A stretch of 64,000 bases of DNA, taken from the NCBI RefSeq assembly GCF_002892535.1, contig NZ_CP024847.1, forward strand, positions 2,756,661 through 2,820,660. Direction: 5' to 3'. The notes under the pieces were generated by a model. It was not told where the DNA came from. It searched no databases and worked only from the letters and a program-made list of their open reading frames with translations. This DNA is from Aquella oligotrophica. Its GTDB lineage: Bacteria; Pseudomonadota; Gammaproteobacteria; Burkholderiales; UBA11063. A program made the translations under genes and the position numbers. Position 1 is the first letter of the stretch. Each line of letters starts with the position of its first letter. Below, piece after piece: positions 52,674-62,678 of the stretch.

Positions 52674-54581
52674 ATGTGTGGTATTGCCGGAATATTTTTT
52701 ACTGAAAAATTAGATAGTCATACAAATCTTGATGTCCAAAAAACTATTCAGGAAATGACAGATGCAATTGAACATAGAGGTCCAGACTCATCAGGGATTT
52801 GGATAAATCAGAATAAGTCCACTGCATTAGGACATAGAAGGTTGTCTATTCGAGATTTATCTCCTACGGGACATCAACCAATGCACTCATCTTGTGACCG
52901 ATTTATTATTGTCTACAATGGTGAAATATATTCCCATAATGAAATTGGTGCCGACCTAATATCAAAGAATCGATCAGTAAAAGGCTCTTCAGACACTAGG
53001 ATTTTGGTTGAATCTTGTGCAGAGTTTGGTATTGAGAATACGGTTAGTCGACTGATTGGGATGTTTGCTTTTGCTCTATATGACATAGAACAACAAGTAT
53101 TATATCTCGTCAGAGATCGTTTGGGAATTAAACCATTATATTGGTGCTTCAATAATGGCGTTCTTATTTTTGGGTCTGAGCTAAAATCACTAAAAAAATC
53201 TCCAACGTGGGAGAAGAAGATAGATCGAAATGCAGTTGCAACTTATTTAAGATATGGCTACATACCAGCTCCATATACTATCTATGAAGGTGTTCAAAAA
53301 TTAGAGCCAGGTTCAATTCTAAAAATAGATCGAGATGGTAACATTGATATCCATAAATACTGGGATTTAAATTTAATTGCTACATCCTCTATTAAAAAAC
53401 GGGATAATTTCTCTAACCAACAAGAAATTCTGCTACAAATGGACTCTTTATTATCTGATGCAGTAAAACGAAGAATGGTCTCAGATGTTCCCGTTGGCGC
53501 TTTCTTATCAGGCGGAATTGACTCAACACTAGTAACTGCATTAATGACAGAGCAGTCAGCTAACAGAATTAATACTTTTTCAATTGGGTTCCATGAAAAA
53601 TCATATAATGAAGCAGGCTATGCTGCTGAGATAGCGAAATACCTTGGAACAACTCACCATGAATTATACTTGGATAAAAACTATGCATTAGATATAATTC
53701 CCGATATTCCATTTATCTATGACGAACCCTTTGCAGACCCTTCCCAACTACCAACAATTGCTTTAAGCAAACTCACTAAGCAACATGTATCTGTTGCATT
53801 ATCCGGTGATGGTGGGGATGAGTTATTTGCTGGATATACTCGTTATAAAGTTGCTTTAGAAGGTCATCCTAAAAAAGTTAATCTTCCCCGATGGACTCAA
53901 GGTTTATTCAATCATAGTGCCAATATTATTAGACATTTAAGCCCAGCAGTATCAAATAAGATACTTAAATTTACAAGTAACATGCTATTAGATCACGATT
54001 TCTTGTACAAAAGCAGATTAAGTCATTGGCAAAACCCTAGTCAATTAGTAATAAATGGGATAGAGCATGAAATTGGCGCATGGTCAAACAAGATAAAACT
54101 AGAATTTGATAACTTTCTAGATCGGATGCAATATATTGACTCAACAACATATTTACCAGAAGATATTCTAACTAAGGTAGATCGGGCCACAATGAAATTT
54201 GCATTAGAAGCCAGAGTTCCGCTGATAGATCATAGAGTTGTTGAGCTTGCATGGCAAATACCTCAAGATATGAAACTAAGAGGCAAAGAATCTAAATGGA
54301 TTCTTAAAGAGTTACTATTTAAACGAGTACCAAAGAAACTTGTCGACCGCCCTAAGATGGGCTTTGGTATTCCAATTGATGATTGGCTACGAAAAGATCT
54401 TCGTGAATGGTCAGAAAGCTTACTGGATGAAACACGCCTTAACAAACAAGGATTACTAAACCCAAAACCTATTCGCAACTGTTGGCTTAAACATTTATCT
54501 GGCGAATCATGGGGCTACCCACTATGGAACATCCTAATGCTACAAGCATGGATAGATGCCAATCCAGATGTAACTATCTAA
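52674..54581 (+). CDS. asnB: Asparagine synthase-type amidotransferase, second copy
   Basis: 635 residues, same layout as the first: MCGIAGIFF with Cys2, RGPDSSG, YNGEIYSH, then SGGIDSTL and [12 protein letters not shown]. The domains are complete. It is the only plus-strand gene in the 45-64 kb locus. Its last 8 bases overlap the end of the convergent gene at 54574-55530. Having two such genes points to two amidation steps, or to one true asparagine synthase and one sugar enzyme. Confidence 0.92.
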   Translation: MCGIAGIFFTEKLDSHTNLDVQKTIQEMTDAIEHRGPDSSGIWINQNKSTALGHRRLSIRDLSPTGHQPMHSSCDRFIIVYNGEIYSHNEIGADLISKNRSVKGSSDTRILVESCAEFGIENTVSRLIGMFAFALYDIEQQVLYLVRDRLGIKPLYWCFNNGVLIFGSELKSLKKSPTWEKKIDRNAVATYLRYGYIPAPYTIYEGVQKLEPGSILKIDRDGNIDIHKYWDLNLIATSSIKKRDNFSNQQEILLQMDSLLSDAVKRRMVSDVPVGAFLSGGIDSTLVTALMTEQSANRINTFSIGFHEKSYNEAGYAAEIAKYLGTTHHELYLDKNYALDIIPDIPFIYDEPFADPSQLPTIALSKLTKQHVSVALSGDGGDELFAGYTRYKVALEGHPKKVNLPRWTQGLFNHSANIIRHLSPAVSNKILKFTSNMLLDHDFLYKSRLSHWQNPSQLVINGIEHEIGAWSNKIKLEFDNFLDRMQYIDSTTYLPEDILTKVDRATMKFALEARVPLIDHRVVELAWQIPQDMKLRGKESKWILKELLFKRVPKKLVDRPKMGFGIPIDDWLRKDLREWSESLLDETRLNKQGLLNPKPIRNCWLKHLSGESWGYPLWNILMLQAWIDANPDVTI

Positions 54582-55530
54582 AGAATCTGAGGTACAGCAT
54601 AAACATCGAAATAACAGTAAATGTAATAATTTGTAGAATAGTAGCTATAGCAATACTCATTGAAGCAGAAATAGCATAAAGAGATAACACCCATACTGTA
54701 GCAACTTGATATATTCCAACATATCCTGGTGCAGAAGGAAGCATTGAACCTAAAGCTAGAAATACCCATAAGAGAAGAGGGGCAAAAAAACCTAAGGATA
54801 AATGAAACCCCTTGAAAATAAAATACATACAGAGGTAGTCAGCTATAAAGATGCTCAACATAACAATAAATAATTGAATAACTGCCTTTAGTTGAATTAT
54901 TTTATATAATATAAGCTTTAAAGTACTTAGAAAAATGTCTAGATTGACCCCATAACCATTAGATAATTGTTTTATTATTCTAATAACCAATTGGCATATC
55001 GAGCGTCTGAAAATTAAAAAAACTAGCAACAATAATATAAGTATTATACCTATATCTAATAAATAAGAATGTTGATAATCAAATAGTTTGCTCATAGAAG
55101 TACTAAAGTATAAGACTATAATGGAAATCAACAATACAGATAAATCCATTACCCGATCAATAAAAGAACTAATAAGAAGACTTATCCAAGATTTATTATT
55201 ACTTTTCCTAGAAAGCGAAATAATCCGTAAGACCTCACCAATACGAATAGGTAAAATAAGATTAATGAATACGCCCAAGACTGTTGCTTCTATAAAAGAC
55301 TTTCTAGAGATCTCCGATAAACCCGTAATTAAATACCAACGTAGTGACCTTAAGACTACCCCAAGAATTAATGCCACCGCGATAAATAAACAATAATATA
55401 TATTAAATGAACTAAAGGCTTTCACAACATCTGTAAATTCTACGCCATGTAAAGAAATAATTATACAAAAAATACTAACAGTAATCCCTAATATTAGCTT
55501 TAATTGACGTCTATTATTTCCTAAATTCAA
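54574..55530 (-). CDS. Lysylphosphatidylglycerol synthase TM-region/UPF0104 (YbhN-like) membrane protein
   Basis: 318 residues with about eight membrane helices and the typical stretches RIGEVLRIISLSRK, MLPSAPGYVGIYQ and LRSLRWYLITG of the flippase-like UPF0104 family. Members beside glycosyltransferases are thought to move or handle lipid-linked sugars, but none is proved here. Its start overlaps the preceding methyltransferase by 4 bases (ATGA). Confidence 0.82.
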   Translation of the reverse strand: MNLGNNRRQLKLILGITVSIFCIIISLHGVEFTDVVKAFSSFNIYYCLFIAVALILGVVLRSLRWYLITGLSEISRKSFIEATVLGVFINLILPIRIGEVLRIISLSRKSNNKSWISLLISSFIDRVMDLSVLLISIIVLYFSTSMSKLFDYQHSYLLDIGIILILLLLVFLIFRRSICQLVIRIIKQLSNGYGVNLDIFLSTLKLILYKIIQLKAVIQLFIVMLSIFIADYLCMYFIFKGFHLSLGFFAPLLLWVFLALGSMLPSAPGYVGIYQVATVWVLSLYAISASMSIAIATILQIITFTVISMFMLYLRFFR

Positions 55531-56294
55531 TGCTTAAGCTCCAATTCTATAACAGCAAACATTGCCCATTTTTTCTGATCAAGTGAAGCTTCAATTTTAC
55601 GAATGTACTTGTATAAAAACCCAGGCACTAGACCTCTCATGGAAACACCTCCCGAAACTAAATAGCTAAAAGGCATTAATAGTTTAATATCAATAATATC
55701 CCAAAATGGATACAAAGATTTAAATTCAGCACGGTCTCTTTCAAATACTATCCATGGCAGCGCACCATTAGCACCAGATAAAGGTCCGAAAGAAGGAATC
55801 TGCCAGTCGTCAGAATCAACAACAAACGGTTCCGAATGCAATCTCTTATAAATTAACTCTGACCAAGTAGTGCGCCACGGCTCAATCATCACTATTTTAC
55901 CATTTGGACGTATGCATCTAGCTGCTTCAGATAAGAACCTATGTACATCAGGAATATGATGAAATACATCAGTCATTACAATTGCATTAAGTGAATCATC
56001 TGCAAATGGAAGAGAGCAGGCATCCGCAATAATTTGTACACCAGGAATACGAAAAACTTCGCTAGTTATTAATCCTTGAACATGCTCAGAAAAGAATCCA
56101 GCTCCAGACCCCAATTCCAAAATACTCTCTTTAATCGGAAGTCGCTTATTTATTTCATGATACCATTCATTATAAATTGCAGTTAAAAAGGTTTTAGAAT
56201 AGATTATTTCCCTGCGCTTTACAGTCGTAATAGGATCATCTACAGACAGCCCTTTAGTTAAAGGATGCGCCAAAAATTTATGTAATATCCCCAT
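55527..56294 (-). CDS. Class I SAM-dependent methyltransferase
   Basis: 255 residues. SAM motif I reads ILELGSGAGFFSEHV, followed by IVMTDVFHHIPDVHRF and GKIVMIEPWRTTWS. Such proteins are common beside UPF0104 and GT2 genes. The substrate is not known. It is 10 bases after the fused methyltransferase-glycosyltransferase and is coupled to the UPF0104 gene. Confidence 0.82.
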   Translation of the reverse strand: MGILHKFLAHPLTKGLSVDDPITTVKRREIIYSKTFLTAIYNEWYHEINKRLPIKESILELGSGAGFFSEHVQGLITSEVFRIPGVQIIADACSLPFADDSLNAIVMTDVFHHIPDVHRFLSEAARCIRPNGKIVMIEPWRTTWSELIYKRLHSEPFVVDSDDWQIPSFGPLSGANGALPWIVFERDRAEFKSLYPFWDIIDIKLLMPFSYLVSGGVSMRGLVPGFLYKYIRKIEASLDQKKWAMFAVIELELKH

Positions 56295-56304
56295 TTTCAG
56301 TACT

Positions 56305-57747
56305 CTAGATAAATTTTATCTTTTTGGCAGCAAATACTACCATTTTTAATAATAACCAACCATGTCGCCAACGAGAAATATTAGTTTCTCCATAACGTCT
56401 TGCACGATACCTAATTGGCACCTCTTTAATCTTCAAATTCAATCTAGCTGCACCAAATAATAAATCAAAATCACCAAAAGGATCAAAATCACCAAAATAA
56501 GAACGATTATCTGCGATGCGGATATAATCTCTTCTCCACAAAACCTTTGTACCACAGAGAGTATCCCGAATAGGTTGACCTAAAAGCCAGCTAAATGCCC
56601 ATGAGAAAAATTTATTTCCAATTAGATTTAGAAATCTCATAGCATCATCTTCCATTGGATATACTAATCTTACACCATTGATAAATTCAGCCTCCCCACT
56701 CACCATCAAATTATAAAACCGAGGCAAATCTTCTGGCGGAACAGTAATATCAGCATCAAGAATCATTAGAATATCCCCGCCTGCAGCATTAAATCCAGCT
56801 CGGACAGCATCCCCCTTACCTTTTCCTGACTGCTTTAATAGTTTACAATTTGGATAATGTCTAATAGTTTCTTCAATAACCTGATATGTATTATCTGTGG
56901 AGTTCCCTTCTACAAATATTATTTCAGTGCCAGCTCCCATTTGCGGGATTCTAGACATTAACTCATCTATATGACCAGCTTCATTACGAGCTGCAACTAT
57001 TACAGATACAACAGGATCAATAATTGATGGCTGCTTCATAGGTCTTGCAAGCATAAAATTAGCCATTGCAAAGGACTTAAATGGGAAAAATTTAACCAGA
57101 TAACGATTAGTAACTCTTGTAATCAATGGCAACTCTAATGGCATTGCCACCTCTTCCCAATTACGTAACCAGTTATAACCTGAGATTTCAAGAAGATTAA
57201 TCATATCGTGAACAGTTAACCAGTTTTGTAAAAGATGTGGCTTAGCTACCTTAAAGTACTGTGCAACTCGCAATGGGATATCCCATAAATGACTATAAAA
57301 ATTAAATATGATCCTTGTATGATCTGCACAATACTTCTTAATATTCTCTAGTACAGTTTGAACATCCCATAAATCATTAACTAATTCTGATAAAATAATA
57401 TAATCAAACTTTTGATCACTCTTAAGATCAAAATCATGAGCATCTGCAAGTATAAACTCTAAGTTAGGATGACTATTTTGTGCTATTCTTATTGCCTCTG
57501 GACAAAAATCAATACCCACTCCTCTTAATGGTTTTACAAAAGCAAGTAAGTCACCATTCCCACAACCAAGTTCAAGCACTGAAGACTCTGGTAAAATTAG
57601 GTTTGCATAACAATTTTGTAATTTTCTAGCATAATAGTAACCCCATGATTTATGACTATCAAGATATTGCTTACTCCAGAAACTTCTACGATGATCATTA
57701 TATTCAACTGCTTCTAGTTTTATTCTTTGACTATTTAACTGATTCAA
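56305..57747 (-). CDS. Fusion of a SAM methyltransferase and a DPM1-like GT2 glycosyltransferase
   Basis: 480 residues. Residues about 1-230 are a class I methyltransferase (VLELGCGNGDLLAF; DYIILSELVNDLWD). Residues about 245-480 are a GT2 domain with VSVIVAARNEAGHID and the metal motif LMILDADITVPP, like dolichol-phosphate mannosyltransferase. The GT probably charges a polyprenyl phosphate with a sugar or adds one to a lipid. The frame opens with TTG at 57747 and AAGGG some distance upstream. No ATG lies near the start. A 152-base AT-rich gap separates it from gmd. Confidence 0.83.
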   Translation of the reverse strand: MNQLNSQRIKLEAVEYNDHRRSFWSKQYLDSHKSWGYYYARKLQNCYANLILPESSVLELGCGNGDLLAFVKPLRGVGIDFCPEAIRIAQNSHPNLEFILADAHDFDLKSDQKFDYIILSELVNDLWDVQTVLENIKKYCADHTRIIFNFYSHLWDIPLRVAQYFKVAKPHLLQNWLTVHDMINLLEISGYNWLRNWEEVAMPLELPLITRVTNRYLVKFFPFKSFAMANFMLARPMKQPSIIDPVVSVIVAARNEAGHIDELMSRIPQMGAGTEIIFVEGNSTDNTYQVIEETIRHYPNCKLLKQSGKGKGDAVRAGFNAAGGDILMILDADITVPPEDLPRFYNLMVSGEAEFINGVRLVYPMEDDAMRFLNLIGNKFFSWAFSWLLGQPIRDTLCGTKVLWRRDYIRIADNRSYFGDFDPFGDFDLLFGAARLNLKIKEVPIRYRARRYGETNISRWRHGWLLLKMVVFAAKKIKFI

Positions 57748-57900
57748 TTTTACTTTACCCTTAATATTCTAATTTGATAAATTTTTAGCTTTAACACTTT
57801 TAGCTACGTTGACTTGAACGAATCATAATCTAATTATTTAGATATAGGCGCAGCTATTTACATGATTTATTTCAATAAAAAATAAACAACTATCATTTAT

Positions 57901-58974
57901 TCAGAACCTCAATAATTTTATCTTTTCAACATAATCTAAATCGTGTGTCGTCATAATCTTAACTAGCTGTTCAAAGGATGTTTTTGTTGGATTCCAGCCC
58001 AATAGCTCTCTAGCTTTTGCCGGATTCCCCAGTAAGGTATCCACTTCTGTTGGACGAAAATATTTTGGATCTACTTCTACCAATACTTGACCACTCTGAC
58101 GGCAAACTCCTTGCTCATTAATACCTTCACCTCGCCATTCAATATCGATTCCAGCAACTTTAAATGCTAGCTCAGTAAATTCACGTACTGAGTGTTGCTC
58201 ACCTGTTGCAATTACAAAATCTTCTGGAGTATCATGTTGAAGTATCATCCACATACATTCGACATAGTCTTTGGCATAACCCCAATCGCGGAGTGAATTT
58301 AGGTTACCTAAATATAATTTCTTTTGATAGCCTTTTTTGATATTCGCAACGGCTAAGGTAATCTTACGAGTTACAAAAGTCTCACCACGACGTTCTGATT
58401 CATGATTAAATAGGATACCATTTACGGCATACATATTATATGCCTCACGGTAATTTTTGGTAATCCAGAACGCATATTGCTTCGCTACCGCATAGGGCGA
58501 ACGTGGATAAAATGGAGTGCTTTCCGTTTGTGGGATTTCCTGTACTTTACCATATAACTCTGAAGTTGATGCCTGATAAATCCGAGTTTTCTTTTCCAAG
58601 CCTAGCATTCGTACAGCTTCCAAAATTCGTAGCGTTCCAATTGCATCACCATTTGCAGTATATTCAGGAATCTCAAACGATACTTTTACATGTGACTGTG
58701 CTGCCAGATTATAAATCTCATCTGGCTGGGTTTTTTGGATAATATGAATTAATGAAGTTGAATCAGTCATATCGCCATAATGTAATTGTAGCTTACGTTC
58801 TTTATGCATATCTTCAACTAGATCATCAAGATATAAATGCTCAATTCTTTGAGTATTGAAGATTGAACTACGACGAAGAATACCATGAACTTCATAACCT
58901 TTTTCTATCAACAACTCTGCTAAATATGATCCATCCTGACCATTAATTCCAGTTATTAATGCTACTTTAACCAC
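57901..58974 (-). CDS. gmd: GDP-mannose 4,6-dehydratase
   Basis: Converts GDP-D-mannose to GDP-4-keto-6-deoxymannose, the precursor of fucose, rhamnose (GDP form), perosamine and others. 357 residues, normal length. It has [16 protein letters not shown] (NADP site), [14 protein letters not shown] with the catalytic Thr/Ser region, [11 protein letters not shown] with Tyr and Lys, and [12 protein letters not shown]. It starts at GTG 58974. No fcl, rmd or per gene follows in the window, so the next step is elsewhere. Confidence 0.95.
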   Translation of the reverse strand: MVKVALITGINGQDGSYLAELLIEKGYEVHGILRRSSIFNTQRIEHLYLDDLVEDMHKERKLQLHYGDMTDSTSLIHIIQKTQPDEIYNLAAQSHVKVSFEIPEYTANGDAIGTLRILEAVRMLGLEKKTRIYQASTSELYGKVQEIPQTESTPFYPRSPYAVAKQYAFWITKNYREAYNMYAVNGILFNHESERRGETFVTRKITLAVANIKKGYQKKLYLGNLNSLRDWGYAKDYVECMWMILQHDTPEDFVIATGEQHSVREFTELAFKVAGIDIEWRGEGINEQGVCRQSGQVLVEVDPKYFRPTEVDTLLGNPAKARELLGWNPTKTSFEQLVKIMTTHDLDYVEKIKLLRF

Positions 58975-59071
58975 ACCTAACGCCCTTCTTATTAGACTTT
59001 AAAAGTATAACCATAGCTAAATATATGACTTGCTATAAATAATACTCACTGTATAATCTAATATCATTATT

Positions 59072-61273
59072 TTAGTATTTAATTTTCTCTATTGAATTTA
59101 ACTTATAATAAGTAGTATCTGCAAGCCTATAACTTTGATTCTTATCAACGCACATTATGACTTTTTGATTATAAAACGGCTCGATACTTTGATTTGAATA
59201 AATTTGAATTCCAAATGCTTTTTCAACAATAGGAATATTTAATAAAGATACTCCCTTGAAATCAATAAAGCTTTTATTATACCAGTTATTTGGATATAAA
59301 TTGTTTATTAATTTACTTCTAGAAATCTCACGCATAAAAAAGCGCTCTTTACTCTCTTCAGAAATTATATTTAACATTAAGCTCCCTCGTCCAAGATTAG
59401 TTACTACTAAATACTCATCCTTATTACACTTATCAACCAAATTTACTTTAAAGCTGCTGCTATTATTATTCTTAGGTAATAATGGTATTAATATAATTAT
59501 AAATACTATCCCGATTAAAATAATACCTAAATAATCTCGATGATGACCTCTAATATTTAGATTGCCCATACAACTATGTGGTACTCTGAATAATATTCCT
59601 ATTGACCAAACAAAACCAAATATAGTTTGCATAAAATCAAAAATCACCGTCGCGGCAAAACATCTTTGCCCACCATCAACTGTTATTAGAGGGGCAGAAA
59701 GCAATTCGCCAATACTACCCAGTAAAATCAATAGCTCAACTGGATTCTTACGATTTATAATCAGTGGAATCCAACCGATGTACCATAAATATTTAAATAA
59801 TTGTGAAAATCTAAGTGGGTAAAATTCAGAGCTAAGAAAAAGTGATAGATTTTTCCATAGTCCATCTAATAATAATAAAGGTTGGTTCTTAATATTAATC
59901 AAAGCATATTGATATATCATAGAAGATACTGCTGTATCTGTACCAGATAAATCAGGATGATCGATAAAAATTTGTGACCAGCCCTTACCCCCAACGGATA
60001 GCCCATATAACGTATAAGAAAAATTACCCATTGTATTACTAGCATTTCCCATCATATGTGCCAATAAGAACTGTAAAATAAACCCAAAAGAACTAGCAAG
60101 GATAAAACAGATCCCCCATGGAATAACCTTTTGCTTTTCTCTTTCTAAATACACCAATACCCAAACTAAAAGCATGGGTAAAACAAAAAAAGCACCAGCT
60201 CGCGCATTTAGAGCAATAGATATTAAGCCAATACCTATAACCATAAGAAGTATTTTGTGTCTTTCACACCCCCAGAATATAAACCCAAAACCAAGACAAC
60301 TAAAGATTAGCCCAGCATTCTCTGTCATAGTGGTAGGATAAGTATTAATTATCATATATGCTTGAAAGAGAATAAATACTAGTATTCCAGAAGCAATTCC
60401 ACTTAGATGAGCAAGTCTCTTAGCCAAAAAGAAAGCCGAAACCGAGAGTAAAATAGACTGTAAAAGCAAAGTAAAATAAACATCTTGCTGCATAAAATAC
60501 AAAATCCCAGCCAAAAATGTAGGATAAATCGTTCGACGCAGACACCAGTCCACAATTTGCATACCACCCAAAGAATCAACTCGATTAAGTATAGTATTCG
60601 CGCAATACCAATATCCAGATGGATCACTTACCTGAAAGTGTCCAGCAACACTTAGTCCAATTGACTGCCCCGTAATCCATACATAAAATAAAAAACATAC
60701 AGGAAAAAGAATTGCAATTCCTAGCCATAACCAATAAAAATGGGTTGAAATACTAGTAGATGATAAACTTTCTTTTAAATTTACAATTAATCTTAAAAAA
60801 AACTTTGGAAATACGCTATACAATAAAAATAAACCACATATTCCTCCTATTAGATAATTGATCAAACTAAAACTTGGTGCAGCATATACTTTATAGACCC
60901 GATTATTCTTAGCTGGATCGCTACAGTCTGAACTGGAAAAATATAATACTCCTCTCCAATATGAATAACTACCACCTCCATTACTTCTTATCCAATCATG
61001 AGCAGCATGAGAATTTTTCAATTTAGTACTATTTTCAAATAATACCATTCCAGAGGTTCTTTCATTAAATGAAGAGTCGGTAGCATAATTTATAAGCGGC
61101 CAACCAAGTGGTTTATTAATTTTAGCAATATAAGCACATCCTTGTTCATGAATAAACATAGAATTTGATAAAGTAATAAACCGTGGATATGTCAGAAATT
61201 TAACACACATAATGAGTAACAGCACCCAAATACCAAATGCAACAATGCTCAATTTGGAGGTTAGTCTTCGCAT
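59072..61273 (-). CDS. Large polytopic membrane protein, possible GT-C glycosyltransferase
   Basis: 733 residues. An N-terminal membrane helix (about 10-30) and a first loop of about 110 residues are followed by about ten more helices (about 135-595) and a C-terminal soluble part of about 130 residues. The loop with VSDPSGYWYCAN carries an acidic residue where GT-C enzymes have their catalytic Asp. SIALNARAGAFFVLP also recalls that superfamily. I could not place it in a named family. In this locus it may transfer sugar from a polyprenyl-phosphate donor on the periplasmic side. Confidence 0.55.
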   Translation of the reverse strand: MRRLTSKLSIVAFGIWVLLLIMCVKFLTYPRFITLSNSMFIHEQGCAYIAKINKPLGWPLINYATDSSFNERTSGMVLFENSTKLKNSHAAHDWIRSNGGGSYSYWRGVLYFSSSDCSDPAKNNRVYKVYAAPSFSLINYLIGGICGLFLLYSVFPKFFLRLIVNLKESLSSTSISTHFYWLWLGIAILFPVCFLFYVWITGQSIGLSVAGHFQVSDPSGYWYCANTILNRVDSLGGMQIVDWCLRRTIYPTFLAGILYFMQQDVYFTLLLQSILLSVSAFFLAKRLAHLSGIASGILVFILFQAYMIINTYPTTMTENAGLIFSCLGFGFIFWGCERHKILLMVIGIGLISIALNARAGAFFVLPMLLVWVLVYLEREKQKVIPWGICFILASSFGFILQFLLAHMMGNASNTMGNFSYTLYGLSVGGKGWSQIFIDHPDLSGTDTAVSSMIYQYALINIKNQPLLLLDGLWKNLSLFLSSEFYPLRFSQLFKYLWYIGWIPLIINRKNPVELLILLGSIGELLSAPLITVDGGQRCFAATVIFDFMQTIFGFVWSIGILFRVPHSCMGNLNIRGHHRDYLGIILIGIVFIIILIPLLPKNNNSSSFKVNLVDKCNKDEYLVVTNLGRGSLMLNIISEESKERFFMREISRSKLINNLYPNNWYNKSFIDFKGVSLLNIPIVEKAFGIQIYSNQSIEPFYNQKVIMCVDKNQSYRLADTTYYKLNSIEKIKY

Positions 61274-61353
61274 TTAAATCTCTCTTTTAATCTTAACATA
61301 ATTATTTCTAGTGTTAAATATAGTAAGCTTTGCTATTATTTTGCACCAATCTT

Positions 61354-62678
61354 CTACGATTTTTGTCCAACAGCAAAATAATTGAATAACCGACGAATTT
61401 CACGCGATCGAGAAAAAACATTCCTTAAGTCAAAGAAGAAACTCCCTTGCATATTTTTCTTCAACTCAATTAAATCCAACCCACGGAATTGGTTCCACTC
61501 CGTAATTAAAACAATTGCATCAGCAGAAGCAGAAGCATCATACTCATCTTTAGCGTAATAGATATCCTTGGCAGAATCAGCTAACCGCCATTGTGCTTCT
61601 ACCATCCCTTTAGGACAAAATGTTCGAATCTTTGCACCAGATTCAATCAATCCTTTAATAATATCGATTGATGGGGCATCGCGCATATCATCAGTTTCAG
61701 GTTTAAATGATAAACCCAAAATAGCAATTGTTTTATTACTCACACCATTCATATTATTAATAATCTTAGTAATCATCCTAGTCTTTTGCTTATGATTAGC
61801 TTTAATTGCAGCTTCAACAACAAGCATTTCTTCTCCACTATCGCGACCAATTCTACTTAAAGCAAGTGTATCTTTAGGAAAGCATGAACCGCCATAACCT
61901 GGCCCACAATGCAAAAATTTGGGAGATATTCTGCCGTCCATTCCCATTGCCTTGGCTATTTCCTGGGTATTAGCCCCACCTTTTCTGCTAGTAGCGCGAT
62001 CTCATTAATAAATGAAATCTTAACTGCTAGGAAAGCATTACTCGCATATTTAATTAATTCCGCAGTCTCAAGGTTAGTAAAAACAAAAGGTGTTTGATTA
62101 ATAAACAATACATTATAGATATCTTGCATAATTTTTTTTGCATTTTCGCTTTCACAACCGATCACTACTCTGTCTGGTTTAAAACAATCTTGTACTGCTT
62201 TGCCTTCTCTTAAAAACTCCGGATTTGATACAATATCAATTCTGGCATCAACGTTACGGTTTTTAATTTGCTGAGTTATAATATCATGAACTAAACGACC
62301 AGTCCCTACTGGTACAGTAGACTTATTAACAATAATTTTATATCCAATAATACTTTGACCTATTTCTTCTGCAACTAATCTGACATGACTTAAATCAGCT
62401 GAACCATCCTCTGCGGGAGGGGTACCAACAGCAATAAAAATAATATCAGCAAAATTAAAAGCTTCCTGACTGTCTGTAGTAAATCTTAAACGGTTAGCTG
62501 CAATATTTCGCGCCATAACTTCTTCAAGGCCTGGCTCATAAATTGGCACAATCCCTTTTTTTAATTTATCTATCTTAGTTTTATCTTTATCAAGGCATAA
62601 TACATTCATTCCAAATTCAGACAACACAACACCTTGAACCAAACCAACATAACCAGTTCCAACTATAGCAATTTTCAT
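61354..62678 (-). pseudogene. ugd: UDP-glucose 6-dehydrogenase, split by a one-base frameshift
   Basis: Oxidises UDP-glucose to UDP-glucuronate. The first part (61956-62678) has AIVGTGYVGLVQG, TVPVGTGR and NPEFLREGKAV. It then runs into a stop after LLAEKVGLIPRK. The rest (61354-61947) continues in another frame from the codons for MGMDGRISPKF and has the catalytic Cys in GYGGSCFPKDT. Adding one G to the GGGG run (plus-strand CCCC at 61974-61977) would restore the usual KVGANTQEIAKAMG text and a protein of about 441 residues, the normal size. It is either a real inactivation, a slippage/phase-variation site, or a sequencing error. It abuts the epimerase gene. Confidence 0.85.

Noticed and set aside
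48507..54581. The two asparagine synthase genes as a recent inverted duplication
   Set aside because: Their protein texts differ throughout outside family motifs, so they are old paralogues or separate acquisitions.
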